Source of the DNA: Nitrospirota bacterium
Lineage (GTDB): Bacteria > Nitrospirota > Nitrospiria > Nitrospirales > Nitrospiraceae
Direction: 5' to 3'
Assembly (NCBI GenBank): GCA_040757595.1
Contig: JBFLWP010000013.1
Location: 7,501 to 71,500 of the forward strand
Length of the DNA: 64,000 bases
The position numbers were made by a program, and so were the translations under genes. Below the pieces are notes generated by a model that saw only the letters and a program-made list of their open reading frames with translations, made no database searches and was not told the origin of the DNA. The first letter of the stretch is position 1. The number at the start of each line of letters is the position of its first letter. Below are positions 54,401 to 60,935 of the stretch, in pieces.

Positions 54401-54809
54401 AGGCGGGAGCGGCGACGATACCTATCATGTTGATCCAGAGTTTGGCCAAGATTCAGTCTATGATCGTGACATCGTGGCTGGGAACAGTGACCTCCTGAGC
54501 TTCGGGTCCGGAATCGATCCGCTGGATCTGATCCTGGAGCAGAGCGGGAATAACCTGCAGATCTCACGGTATGGGTCAACTGACAGGGTCACGATTCAGA
54601 ACTGGTATGGGGATTCCGCGGATCAGATCGAGACCATCCAAGCGGGTGATGGCAGCCTTCTGCTCAACGATCAAGTGAGCCAGTTGATCCAGGCGATGGC
54701 CCAGTTCACTATCAGCAATGGGATGACTTGGGCCCAAGCCATTCAGCAGCGGCCCAATGATGTCCAGGCGATCCTGGCTGCGTCCTGGCAGCCAGCGAGC
54801 CAGCCTTAA
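45483..54809 (+). CDS. Giant RTX protein with N-terminal lipase-like domain
   Basis: 3108 residues from ATG 45483. Residues about 1-250 form an alpha/beta-hydrolase (lipase class 3-like) domain with GHSSG at 136-140 (nucleophile S138) and LAIRGTDS, the oxyanion-side strand. From about 430 on the protein is calcium-binding RTX nonapeptides (GGxGxDxLx), with at least six HCBP-related modules marked by (Q/E/S)FADGTVWD. Near the C-terminus there are three ~147-residue modules with the DTVFVQGTGG...DLGQAQVEQAFGG insert. There is no N-terminal signal peptide. The C-terminus (QAILAASWQPASQP) is a type I secretion signal shared with the second RTX protein. Expected to be secreted by the ABC system at 58.8-62.3 kb and to fold on extracellular calcium. 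Confidence 0.93.
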   Translation: MPSSMQTYFENAQLSLASYADLTIGMTHDQYITALKEVGFTELLAVQFVKTYSIAADTFANNQNGFAATLFQRIGGTEKILAIRGTDSLLDLVIDGTIASGDADTLNPQYTSLKAYYQQLIAQGKLSQDDAITVTGHSSGGFLAQAFTVDFPTNVTHTFTYNAPGFGGIVADVLDRLGISDTTIPSDLITNVISQNGLSGTSGFGTLIGSVENIFIEATFDPLHNHSIVTATNALALYDLYATLNDSLDIPTVTGILEATARSDGETLERSLDALRKLFQGGQPTATPVGDRERYYSNLLTLRSELSPTGQSLGLPVLSLKDVNAPTLKNLAVSDIAFRYALKELNPFVVLNVDYGAHNGNGELALSDPTAGPGELTAEYLTDRAAFLAKKIEVNTSLSATVASAASTVHFQDTQLQEEIGPASAPLPQVIFGSDASEVLTGSQLFADRLYGGAGNDQLFGQGGKDYAEGNRGDDVLNGGSGVDHLVGGADNDTYYVDDVRDQVVEFETGGNDTVISSAATLKLADQVENLRLTTGAVLGRGNELDNNLATETAGSILSGGRGDDIYVLHAGGRVVEAVGEGTDRVESAVSVTLGANIEDLLLTGTAAVDGTGNEQDNTITGNKAANRLVGGGGQDHLLGGEGNDTLAGGAGDDLLEGGAGDDVYFYRSGEGLDRIEDTEGRNLICYDGHLLQGGRRGADAAPDTYTSLDGRFTFVRAGGDVIVNGTLILNQDFQDGQFGIRLIDEPSYDNGMPTRTEFTQEVPDPNNPGQTLTVPIFDENDNGYTITGDTNNIVHALGGSDTVASGVGNDQLYGDEGNDTLLAGDGHDRLYGGAGADHLEGGEGQDTLAGDSENDQLIGGAQDDVLVGGNGDDVLKGDNFDNPTISVDASQDGRDWLDGGKGNDNLAGGGNDDILIGGAGDDSLWGDYSFVEFDQIGGNDTLDGGEGHDGLAGGLGDDVLFGGSGSDTLFGDSPEADSTIDGGDDFLDGGDDLDNLFGGGGNDVLFGGEGNDWLLGDSPINPSTVSGNDFLDGGAGNDLLEGEGGDDVLAGGADDDWLYGGSEVDADSPGNDVLDGGAGNDEVHGGGGNDVLVGGVGNDRLSGDDVVNRLGGLSVSSTPGSDDLDGGKGDDLLYGSGGSDVLVGGAGNDLLVGDDFIFGPPPMPGLSSQDFFRYSASSGNDQLDGGEGDDQLYGGAGDDTLTGGAGKDLLYGDRCALRGIDVGDTFVGGNDTLDGGDGDDYLDGGVGHDVLTGGEGSDQLYGGDGSDQLDGGAGDDLLQGDGGSVFGVGDDTLLGGAGNDQLFGGEGNNLLDGGTGNDFLAGGEGNNTYVFGRGYGQDRVGYGLFSDNGASNVVQMGADVGPDDVQMVRSGADLIFRLAGTTDQLTFQAFFGPDYTRQATVQFANGTVWDNETIKDRLLTGDGEKRRLEGFTDRDDVIQGTGTNEVLAGLGGNDTLAGSAGNDRLYGGSGSDIYRFGRGSGRDTVLDLLRAGGGSGGPPPSFAFGGEGAATFAASSNDLDTIRMDADIAPGDVTVLRNGHHLVLQLDGTPDRLTLAYFFADPALQAKQVEFADGTVWDAATLSAQVSGGTTDGDDGGVPPDPSGGGGTPLQNEDDVLEGTVGADLLAGGIGNDTYVVNDPGDVVVELPDEGIDTVRSSVSYTLGANVENLTLTGGEEITGTGNELDNGLSGNSGDNVLRGGAGNDTYLFGRGSGRDILMDDDATVGNLDTVQMADDVSPGDVTITRSSDDLVLSLTGTTDQLTVLGFFSDSAHQVEQVSFADGTVWDVAALMDRLPQTLVGTSGADTLYGGAGADMLDGGAGDDQLYGYEGHDTYLFGSGAGQDTVLDYDPGVGNTDAVRLGIDVTSSDLTVTRSGDDLVLGINGTNDQLTVQSFFLGSAYRVEEVQFTDGTVWDAETLTDKTRLLQQGGTGNDFLPGVSPGGLGADDLLIGGAGNDTLVGDNLSGAGFGGRDKLLGGDGNDLLFGRGGDDVVDSGAGDDLLQGDGGFTEGFSGQPVGDADVPGNDVLLGGDGYDSLYGAGGDDYLDGGAGDDFLSGDGGYGFPAFVGTAFPGNDALLGGEGNDQLNGGTGDDLLDGGTGLDTLIGGAGNDTFVFGRGYGQDTIEGFGLDGDFSPTSVNTVRFGEGIVASEVSVLRTGEWVQNDLILRINGTGDQVTVREFLGGAYTPIQRVQFADGIVWDLDTLKGLATTIVGTMDADILTGADLNETLSGLDGDDTLDGGLGVDTLAGGAGDDTYLIDNEFDIIVEVVNEGLDSVMSSVNYTLPDHVENQTLRDTFDDFGSLDQERSAIVGIGNDGDNVLTGNSVGNILDGGAGNDVLTGRPGGSSGGGAGGPAAMVASFSEGGEGGEGSFGGSGTDDDILIGGAGDDTYLFNLGDGVDTIVDTALPGEGNRIRFGEGITADDLAFTQDQDTLAIAVGPDGDTVLLSHFDPRGLQGSFVVDTLEFADGTQLQLVGLFTPVPTITGTADGDTIYAGDDADVIDALEGNDVVLAGGGNDIVWGGDGNDWLEGGVGGDQLAGGFGDDRLDGNEGDDVLQGDAGNDILIGREGADQLFGGEGDDSLYADADDVVVQGGAGFDMVFVQGAAGLTSDLSQAQVEQIFGGAGNDVFSTSGTGAIMAWGNGGDDALTGGANHDQLFGGTGTDQVSGGDGNDWLEGGAGNDQLVGGAGDDRLDGNEGSDFLDGGAGNDVLIGREGVDQLFGGDGDDQLHVDSDDTVVQGGAGVDTVFVQGTGGVTLDLGQAQVEQAFGGAGNDVFTTSGTSAITIWGDGGDDTLNGGIGNDALFGGTGSDQLAGGDGSDYLEGGADHDVLTGGDGNDRLDGNEGDDISNGGAGDDVLLGGEGADSLSGGEGDDQLYVDADDASVDGGAGSDTVFVQGTGGLTLDLGQASVEQAFGGEGDDSFTTTGSAAITAFGNGGSDTLTGGMGNDYLFGGAGNDQLTGSAGNDYLEGGSGDDTYHVDPEFGQDSVYDRDIVAGNSDLLSFGSGIDPLDLILEQSGNNLQISRYGSTDRVTIQNWYGDSADQIETIQAGDGSLLLNDQVSQLIQAMAQFTISNGMTWAQAIQQRPNDVQAILAASWQPASQP

Positions 54810-54843
54810 TCCCAGCCATCCGGTTTTGTGGTAATGTTTGTGG

Positions 54844-54939
54844 GTGTCTGAAGCGAGGCCTCCCGTGTCCTGGCTCATTCGCGTCTCGCTGCTCGTGCTG
54901 GGAGCCCTCCCGACCGTCTCCATTGAAGGAGAGCCATGA
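54844..54939 (+). CDS. Possible short leader peptide
   Basis: 31 codons from GTG 54844, with a hydrophobic middle (WLIRVSLLVLGALP). Its TGA overlaps the ATG of the next gene (ATGA). Its own ribosome site is weak and the ribosome site of the next gene lies inside it. It could be a translated leader or chance. Confidence 0.2.
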   Translation: MSEARPPVSWLIRVSLLVLGALPTVSIEGEP

Positions 54940-55322
54940 CGCACCGGATGACGGTGGTATTCATGCTCGGTCTGGTTGGGACGCTGGGCGTCGCGGTGGC
55001 TCCGTCCTGGGCCCAGAACCTGCCCGCTCCTTCGAGCCCGCAGAGCCAACTGGCGCAGAGCCCGGCGGAGGGGTCTCAGCTTCCCGCACTCCCCGGCACC
55101 ACGACGGTGCCCACCACCCAACCGAGCACCGCGCCCGGGCTCAACCAAACCCCCAGTTCGGGACGGCCGGCGCCCTCGGCGGGCCGCGGGCTGCCCGGGA
55201 TGCCCGGCGGATCTTCCTTGAATGCCCCGATGGGGGCTGGCGATCCGGCCGCCCGATTCAGCCGGCCTCCGGTGATCGGTCCGGTGACCTGCGACCTGGT
55301 CCTCGATCCTGCTTGCTTGTGA
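54936..55322 (+). CDS. Secreted Pro/Ser-rich small protein
   Basis: 128 residues from ATG 54936 with GAAGGAGAG upstream. A signal peptide (VVFMLGLVGTLGVAVAPSWA) is followed by a low-complexity region rich in Pro, Ser, Gln and Gly. It ends in a short segment with two Cys (VTCDLVLDPACL), which could form a disulphide. Family unknown. It is located between the two RTX genes. Confidence 0.6.
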   Translation: MTHRMTVVFMLGLVGTLGVAVAPSWAQNLPAPSSPQSQLAQSPAEGSQLPALPGTTTVPTTQPSTAPGLNQTPSSGRPAPSAGRGLPGMPGGSSLNAPMGAGDPAARFSRPPVIGPVTCDLVLDPACL

Positions 55323-55346
55323 ACGTCCGCGCCAGCCTCTCCCGCG

Positions 55347-55487
55347 CTAGCCTCTCCCCTGTGGGTTTCGGTCCTCGGCCGCCGTCCCTTTGCGTTCCTG
55401 CCGGCGGGCGATCCAGTCACACACCAGGACCCACCCGAGGAGGAGGATCGGGAACAGGAACGCGAAGTAGAGAAGGAACGGTTCCAT
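55347..55487 (-). CDS. Small single-pass membrane protein
   Basis: 46 residues from ATG 55487. One transmembrane helix (FLLYFAFLFPILLLGWVLVCDWI, written here from residue 4) is followed by a basic, hydrophilic tail (ARRQERKGTAAEDRNPQG). AGAGG lies about 8 nt upstream. It follows another tiny membrane-protein gene on the same strand, so the two look like an operon. Function unknown. Confidence 0.5.
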   Translation of the reverse strand: MEPFLLYFAFLFPILLLGWVLVCDWIARRQERKGTAAEDRNPQGRG

Positions 55488-55531
55488 CGCGCGCCTCTGC
55501 GGCTCCGCTGGCCGGCCGGCGTTGGGGCCTT

Positions 55532-55681
55532 TCAGGCCGCCTTCCGCGTGCTCGGCTGGCCTTCCTGCTTCTCCGGCTCCTCTTCGGGCATGTGGACGGC
55601 GCTCTCCACGATCGAGTCCACCACGAACAGGAACAACATCGCCGCCAGCGTCAGCACCGTCATGATGATTCCCCAAGCCAT
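55532..55681 (-). CDS. Small single-pass membrane protein with acidic tail
   Basis: 49 residues from ATG 55681 with the good ribosome site GGGAGGG 3 nt upstream. One transmembrane helix (about 2-22, AWGIIMTVLTLAAMLFLFVV) is followed by an acidic then basic tail (MPEEEPEKQEGQPSTRKAA). It is upstream of the other small membrane-protein gene. Function unknown. Confidence 0.52.
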   Translation of the reverse strand: MAWGIIMTVLTLAAMLFLFVVDSIVESAVHMPEEEPEKQEGQPSTRKAA

Positions 55682-56160
55682 GGTCGGTCCCTCCCGTGGT
55701 GGTGTGTGACCGAGTCTCTGTGCCGCCTCTCGACTAATGTGACTTCGAGCGCTTGTGCACTCCCTCAGTTGCCCGGTTCGCCCGTCCGCGCCGCCGGTAG
55801 CGCAAGAGCGGTGCCAAGGGGGATCGGGGTTGGGCCCAGATTGGGCAATGTCCATAACTCATTGATATATATTGGTTTACAGTTCTTTCTTGAGCCGCAT
55901 GTGCCTGGACTGCCACGCGAGCGAAACCCAACCAAAAGGATAGATCGCTTGCCGGCTTGGATACGTAGTTCGTCGTGGGAAAGGCGCTGGGCCCAGCCGC
56001 CGGCGTGCTCGGGCTCCATGACGAATCCGCGTAGTACTGGATTTCGCCTAGCATCCGGTTGACTCGGGCCAAGGGCTCAGGGTACTGTTATCCAGTCTTT
56101 CCAGCCCTTGCCGACGGACCCGGGTTCCGCCTCCACGCGTTTTCAGAAAGGACGATCCCC
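55682..56160. other. Intergenic region before the second RTX gene
   Basis: No supported gene. It must hold divergent control signals for the small membrane proteins (minus) and the second RTX gene (plus). An AT-rich island at about 55861-55885 (ATTGATATATATTGG) is the only promoter-like stretch I see, without a clear -35/-10 pair. AAAGGA at about 56140 is the ribosome site of the RTX gene. Confidence 0.5.
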
Positions 56161-58785
56161 ATGGCTACGATCACCGGCACTGAGGGCAACGACAACATCT
56201 TCGCTGGCGACGGCGACGACGTGATAGATGCTCTCGGAGGCAACGACACCGTCCTGGCCGGCGGCGGGAACGACGTCGTCTCTGGCGGGGATGGCGACGA
56301 TTGGCTGGAGGGAGGCAGCGGCAATGATCAACTCTCCGGCGGGTTAGGCGACGACCGGCTGGACGGCGGCGACGGCAGCGACGTGCTGGACGGGGGAATG
56401 GGCAACGACATCTTGATCGGCGGACAGGGGGCGGACCAACTGGTCGGCGGGGACGGGGACGATCAGCTCCACATTGACAGTGACGACACGGTGGTACAGG
56501 GCGGGGCCGGGGTGGATACGGTGTTCGTGCAGGGCACGGGGGGCGTGACGCTGGACCTGGGCCAGGCGCAGGTGGAGCAGGCCTTCGGCGGGGCGGGGAA
56601 CGACGTGTTCACGACCAGCGGGACCAGCCCGATCCTGGCGTCCGGCGGCGGGGGCGACGACGTCCTCACGGGCGGAGGGGGGAACGACCAGCTCTTCGGC
56701 GGCGCCGACAACGATGTCCTGACCGGCGGCGGCGGCGACGACCTGATGGAAGGTGGGACCGGCGACGACCAGTTGACCGGCGGGCTGGGCGACGACCGGT
56801 TGGACGGGAACGAGGGCAACGACGTCCTAGACGGCGGGGCCGGAAACGACATTCTCATCGGCCGCGAGGGGGCGGACCAACTGGTTGGCGGGGACGGGGA
56901 CGATCAGCTCCACATTGACAGTGACGACACGGTGGTACAGGGCGGGGCCGGGGTGGATACGGTGTTCGTGCAGGGCACGGGGGGCGTGACGCTGGACCTG
57001 GGCCAGGCGCAGGTGGAGCAGGCCTTCGGCGGGGCGGGGAACGACGTGTTCACGACCAGCGGGACCAGCCCGATCCTGGCATCCGGCGGCGGGGGCGACG
57101 ACGTCCTCACGGGCGGAGGGGGGAACGACCAGCTCTTCGGCGGCGCCGACAACGATGTCCTGACCGGCGGCGGCGGGAACGACGAGATGGAGGGCGGCAC
57201 CGGCGCGGATGTGCTGACCGGCGGGGACGGCAACGATCGCATGAGCGGCAACGAAGGCGACGACACCCTCATCGGCGGGGCGGGCGACGACATCCTGGTC
57301 GGCCACGAGGGGGCCGACTACCTGGACGGCGGGGCCGGGGACGACTCGCTCTACGTGGACAACGACGATGTCTTCTTCGACGGCGGGGCCGGTTTCGATA
57401 CGTTGAACGTGCTGGACGCCGGGGGCATGACGGTGGATCTCCAGCAGCACAACGTGGAGAAGGCCGTCGGCGACGTCGGGGACGACACCTTCTTCACGAG
57501 CGGGGCCGGCCCCGTCCAACTGATCGGCGGGGGCGGCAACGACACCCTGACCGGCAGCGTCGGGAACGACTCGCTGCTCGGCGGAACGGGGAACGACGTG
57601 CTGCTCGGCGGGACGGGGAACGACATCCTCGACGGGGGCGCGGGCGACGACACGTTCCGCTATCAGGCCGGCGACGGGCTGGACACCGTCCTGGACGCGT
57701 CGGGGCAGGACACGGTGGCCTTCGGGACCGGGATCCGGCCCAGCGACGTGGTCGTGCACCTCCAGCAGGACGACGCCGGCAGGACGGTCGCCTATCTGCG
57801 GTTCACCGATACACAAGGGCAGGAATTGGCCGGTCAGGGACTGAACATCGGCGTCCCGTTGACCGGGATCGTGCCGATCGAGCGGTTCACGTTTGCCGAC
57901 GGCACCACGGCGGGACTGTCCGACGTCCTGGCCGAGACGCGGACGTACATCGGAACCAAGCGCAAAGACGTGCTCCACACCGGTGCGGAGGACGACACCA
58001 TCTACGCCAAGAACGGGGGCGACAAGGTCTTTGCCGGGGCGGGGTGGGACACGGTGTTCGGGGGAAAGGGCAACGACATCATCTACGGCGAGGACGGCAA
58101 CGATCTGCTCTTCGGGGACGAGGGCAACGACCTCCTCGACGGGGGGGCCGGAGACGACCGGCTGCGCGGCGGGAAGGGGAACGACAATCTCTTCGGCGGC
58201 CAGGGGGACGACAATCTTCAAGGCAACGACGGGAACGATCTGCTCGACGGCGGCGCGGGCGACGATGTCCTGGACGGAGGCCGGGGGAACGACCTGCTCG
58301 TCGGCGGGGCGGGCGACGACACGCTCTTGGGCGGACGCGGGAAGGATACGTTGCAAGGCGGGGCGGGCGACGACATTCTCGACAGCGGCGAGGGGAAAGA
58401 CCTGATCCTGTTCGGCCGGGGCGACGGTCACGACACCCTCGTGGGCCGCGAGAACAATCATGGGGACACGGTGCTCTTCGGCACCGGCATCCGCTACGAT
58501 CAGCTCTGGTTCACGAAGGAAGGGAACGATCTCACGGTCAGCGTGCTGGGTCAATCGGGTCCCACCGACCGGCTCACCGTCACCGACTGGTACGCGGACA
58601 AAAAGAATCAGGTTGACGACTTCAAAACGAGCAACGGCGCCACGCTCGAGGCCAAGCAGGTCGAGCTGTTGCGCCAGGCCATGGCGGCCTTCTCGCCGCC
58701 CCAATTGAGCGCCGATCTCAAGCTGCCGGCCCCCATTCAGGACCAACTTTCTCCGATCCTGGCCGCTGCATGGCGCAAGGAGTAA
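56161..58785 (+). CDS. RTX calcium-binding protein, type I secreted
   Basis: 874 residues from ATG 56161 (AAAGGA upstream). Almost the whole protein is RTX nonapeptide repeats, including two near-identical 147-residue modules (about 91-385). It has no recognisable enzyme domain. The first residues (MATITGTEGNDNIFAGDGDDVIDAL) match an internal part of the giant RTX protein at about residue 2490 onward, as if this gene came from its C-terminal third. The C-terminal part has an HCBP-related module (TDRLTVTDWYADKKNQ) and ends ILAAAWRKE, like the ILAASW end of the giant protein. The ABC transporter gene overlaps its 3' end. Confidence 0.93.
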   Translation: MATITGTEGNDNIFAGDGDDVIDALGGNDTVLAGGGNDVVSGGDGDDWLEGGSGNDQLSGGLGDDRLDGGDGSDVLDGGMGNDILIGGQGADQLVGGDGDDQLHIDSDDTVVQGGAGVDTVFVQGTGGVTLDLGQAQVEQAFGGAGNDVFTTSGTSPILASGGGGDDVLTGGGGNDQLFGGADNDVLTGGGGDDLMEGGTGDDQLTGGLGDDRLDGNEGNDVLDGGAGNDILIGREGADQLVGGDGDDQLHIDSDDTVVQGGAGVDTVFVQGTGGVTLDLGQAQVEQAFGGAGNDVFTTSGTSPILASGGGGDDVLTGGGGNDQLFGGADNDVLTGGGGNDEMEGGTGADVLTGGDGNDRMSGNEGDDTLIGGAGDDILVGHEGADYLDGGAGDDSLYVDNDDVFFDGGAGFDTLNVLDAGGMTVDLQQHNVEKAVGDVGDDTFFTSGAGPVQLIGGGGNDTLTGSVGNDSLLGGTGNDVLLGGTGNDILDGGAGDDTFRYQAGDGLDTVLDASGQDTVAFGTGIRPSDVVVHLQQDDAGRTVAYLRFTDTQGQELAGQGLNIGVPLTGIVPIERFTFADGTTAGLSDVLAETRTYIGTKRKDVLHTGAEDDTIYAKNGGDKVFAGAGWDTVFGGKGNDIIYGEDGNDLLFGDEGNDLLDGGAGDDRLRGGKGNDNLFGGQGDDNLQGNDGNDLLDGGAGDDVLDGGRGNDLLVGGAGDDTLLGGRGKDTLQGGAGDDILDSGEGKDLILFGRGDGHDTLVGRENNHGDTVLFGTGIRYDQLWFTKEGNDLTVSVLGQSGPTDRLTVTDWYADKKNQVDDFKTSNGATLEAKQVELLRQAMAAFSPPQLSADLKLPAPIQDQLSPILAAAWRKE
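56431..57176 (+). repeat. 441-bp direct repeat in the second RTX gene
   Basis: The segments 56431-56735 and 56872-57176 are almost identical at an offset of 441 bp (147 codons). I saw only isolated differences, such as GGTCGG versus GGTTGG and GGCGTCC versus GGCATCC. Part of the same unit (about 150 bp) also occurs in the giant RTX gene at about 53656-53807. Confidence 0.85.
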
Positions 58786-60935
58786 TCCCTCTGGACCCTT
58801 CCGGCCCTGCTGCGCGCGACACGGGCTTGGCCTGCCTCCTGATCCTCGCCCGTTACTACGGCGTGCCCGCCGACGCCGGGCAGCTCCGTCACCAGTTCGG
58901 CAAGGCCGGGCAGCCGGCCCTCGCCGAGGTGGATCTGCTGCGGGCCGCCAAGCACCTGGGCTTCAAGGCCGGCCTCGTCGAGAACGAGTGGACGCGCCTG
59001 GCCACCGTGCCCCTGCCGGCCATCGCCCGCCGCACCGACGGTCGCTACGTGGTGGTCGCCAAGGCCGACGCCGAGAAGGTGCTCGTGCAGGACCCCTGCG
59101 AGGACCACCCGCTGGTCCTCCCCCGTGGCCAGTTCGAAGCCGCCTGGAGCCGTCACCTCATCCTCCTCACCAAGCGCGCCGGGCTCCGGCCGGAGGACCG
59201 CACGTTCGACTTCACCTGGTTCATCCCTGCCATCGTCAAGTACCGGCGGCTGCTGGGCGAAGTGGCGCTGGCCTCCTTCTTCCTGCAGCTCTTCGCCCTC
59301 CTGACCCCGCTGTTCACGCAGGTCGTGATCGACAAGGTGCTGGTCCACAAGGGCCTGACCACCCTGCACGTGCTGGCCATCGGCATGGTGGCCCTGGCCG
59401 TCTTCGAGGTCGTGCTGGGCGCCCTGAGGGCCTACCTCTTCTCGCACACCTCCAACCGGATCGACGTGGGCCTGGGCGCCCAGTTGTTCCGGCACATCCT
59501 GGCCCTGCCGCTGGCCTATTTCGAGGCGCGGCGGGTGGGGGATACGGTGGCCCGGGTCCGCGAGCTGGAGACCATCCGCCAGTTCCTCACCGGCTCGACC
59601 GTGACTGCGGCCGTGGACCTGATCTTCGCCTTCGTGTTTCTGACCGTGATGCTGTTCTACAGCCCGTTGCTGACGCTCGTGGTGTCGGCCACGATCCCCT
59701 TCTACGCCGGACTTTCGATCTTCGTGACCCCCGTCGTCCGCGCCCGCTTGAACGAGAAGTTCAACCGGGGCGCCGAGAACCAGGCCTTCCTCGTGGAGTC
59801 CGTCACGGGCATCCAGACGGTCAAGGCGCTGGCGGTCGAGCCGCCGCTGCAACGGCGGTGGGAGGAGCAGTTGGCCGGCTACGTGCGCGCCAGCTTCCGG
59901 GCCACGAACCTGATCAACGTCACGGGCCAGGCCGCGACGTTCCTCCACAAGGTGACCACGATCGCGATCCTCTGGGTCGGGGCCCACTTGGTCATGCAGG
60001 GGGATCTGAGCGTCGGGCAGTTGATCGCGTTCAACATGCTGGCGAACCTGGTCACCACGCCGGTCCTGCGCATCCTCCAACTCTGGCAGGACTTCCAGCA
60101 GGTGGGCATCTCGGTCCAGCGGCTGGGGGACGTGCTGAACGCGCCGACCGAGCCGACCTACAACCCCAACAGGACGACGCTGCCGCAGCTCGAGGGCGGG
60201 GTGGTGTTCGAGGACGTGACCTTCCGGTACCGGACGGACGGGCCGGAGGTGCTGCGCAAGGTCTCCTTCGAGGTGCCGCCGGGCCAGATCATCGGGATCG
60301 TCGGCCGGTCCGGGTCCGGGAAGAGCACGGTCGCCAAGCTGGTCCAGCGGCTCTACGTGCCGCTCTCCGGACGCGTGCTGGTGGACGGGGTGGACCTGGC
60401 CCAGGTGGATCCGGCCTGGCTGCGCCGACAGATCGGGGTGGTGCTGCAGGAAAATTTCCTCTTCAACCGGTCGGTGCGGGACAACATCGCGCTGGCCGAT
60501 CCGGGTCTCCCGATGGAGCAGGTGGTGCGGGCCGCGCAACTGGCCGGCGCCCACGAGTTCATCCTGGAGATGCCGCAGGGCTACGACACGGTGGTCGGCG
60601 AGCAGGGCTGCACCCTGTCCGGCGGGCAGCGGCAGCGCATCGCGATCGCGCGCGCCCTGGTGGCGAACCCCCGCATCCTCATCTTCGACGAGGCGACCAG
60701 CGCCCTGGACTACGAGTCCGAGTCCGTCATCCAGAAGAACATGGCGCAGATGTGCAAGGGGCGTACGGTCTTCGTCATCGCCCACCGGCTCAGCGCGGTC
60801 CGCATCGCCCAGGCGATCCTGGTCATCGAGAAGGGCGAGATCATCGAGCGGGGAACGCACGAGGAGCTGGTCCAGCTCAACGGGTACTACGCGCGCCTCG
60901 TCCGGCATCAGAAGGGGCTCTATGCCGTGGCCTAG
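58770..60935 (+). CDS. Type I secretion ABC transporter, HlyB/LssB-like
   Basis: 721 residues from ATG 58770, overlapping the RTX gene by 16 bp. A C39-like domain (about 8-130) begins DTGLACLLILARYYG; the catalytic Cys position is occupied by Thr, so it is a non-cleaving C39-like domain that docks the substrate, as in HlyB. Six membrane helices span about 155-440. The nucleotide-binding domain has Walker A GRSGSGKST (about 511), LSGGQRQR (about 616) and Walker B ILIFDEATSALD (about 636). It exports RTX proteins directly from the cytoplasm with the HlyD-like adaptor encoded next and an outer-membrane TolC-like protein not in this window. Confidence 0.95.
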   Translation: MAQGVIPLDPSGPAARDTGLACLLILARYYGVPADAGQLRHQFGKAGQPALAEVDLLRAAKHLGFKAGLVENEWTRLATVPLPAIARRTDGRYVVVAKADAEKVLVQDPCEDHPLVLPRGQFEAAWSRHLILLTKRAGLRPEDRTFDFTWFIPAIVKYRRLLGEVALASFFLQLFALLTPLFTQVVIDKVLVHKGLTTLHVLAIGMVALAVFEVVLGALRAYLFSHTSNRIDVGLGAQLFRHILALPLAYFEARRVGDTVARVRELETIRQFLTGSTVTAAVDLIFAFVFLTVMLFYSPLLTLVVSATIPFYAGLSIFVTPVVRARLNEKFNRGAENQAFLVESVTGIQTVKALAVEPPLQRRWEEQLAGYVRASFRATNLINVTGQAATFLHKVTTIAILWVGAHLVMQGDLSVGQLIAFNMLANLVTTPVLRILQLWQDFQQVGISVQRLGDVLNAPTEPTYNPNRTTLPQLEGGVVFEDVTFRYRTDGPEVLRKVSFEVPPGQIIGIVGRSGSGKSTVAKLVQRLYVPLSGRVLVDGVDLAQVDPAWLRRQIGVVLQENFLFNRSVRDNIALADPGLPMEQVVRAAQLAGAHEFILEMPQGYDTVVGEQGCTLSGGQRQRIAIARALVANPRILIFDEATSALDYESESVIQKNMAQMCKGRTVFVIAHRLSAVRIAQAILVIEKGEIIERGTHEELVQLNGYYARLVRHQKGLYAVA

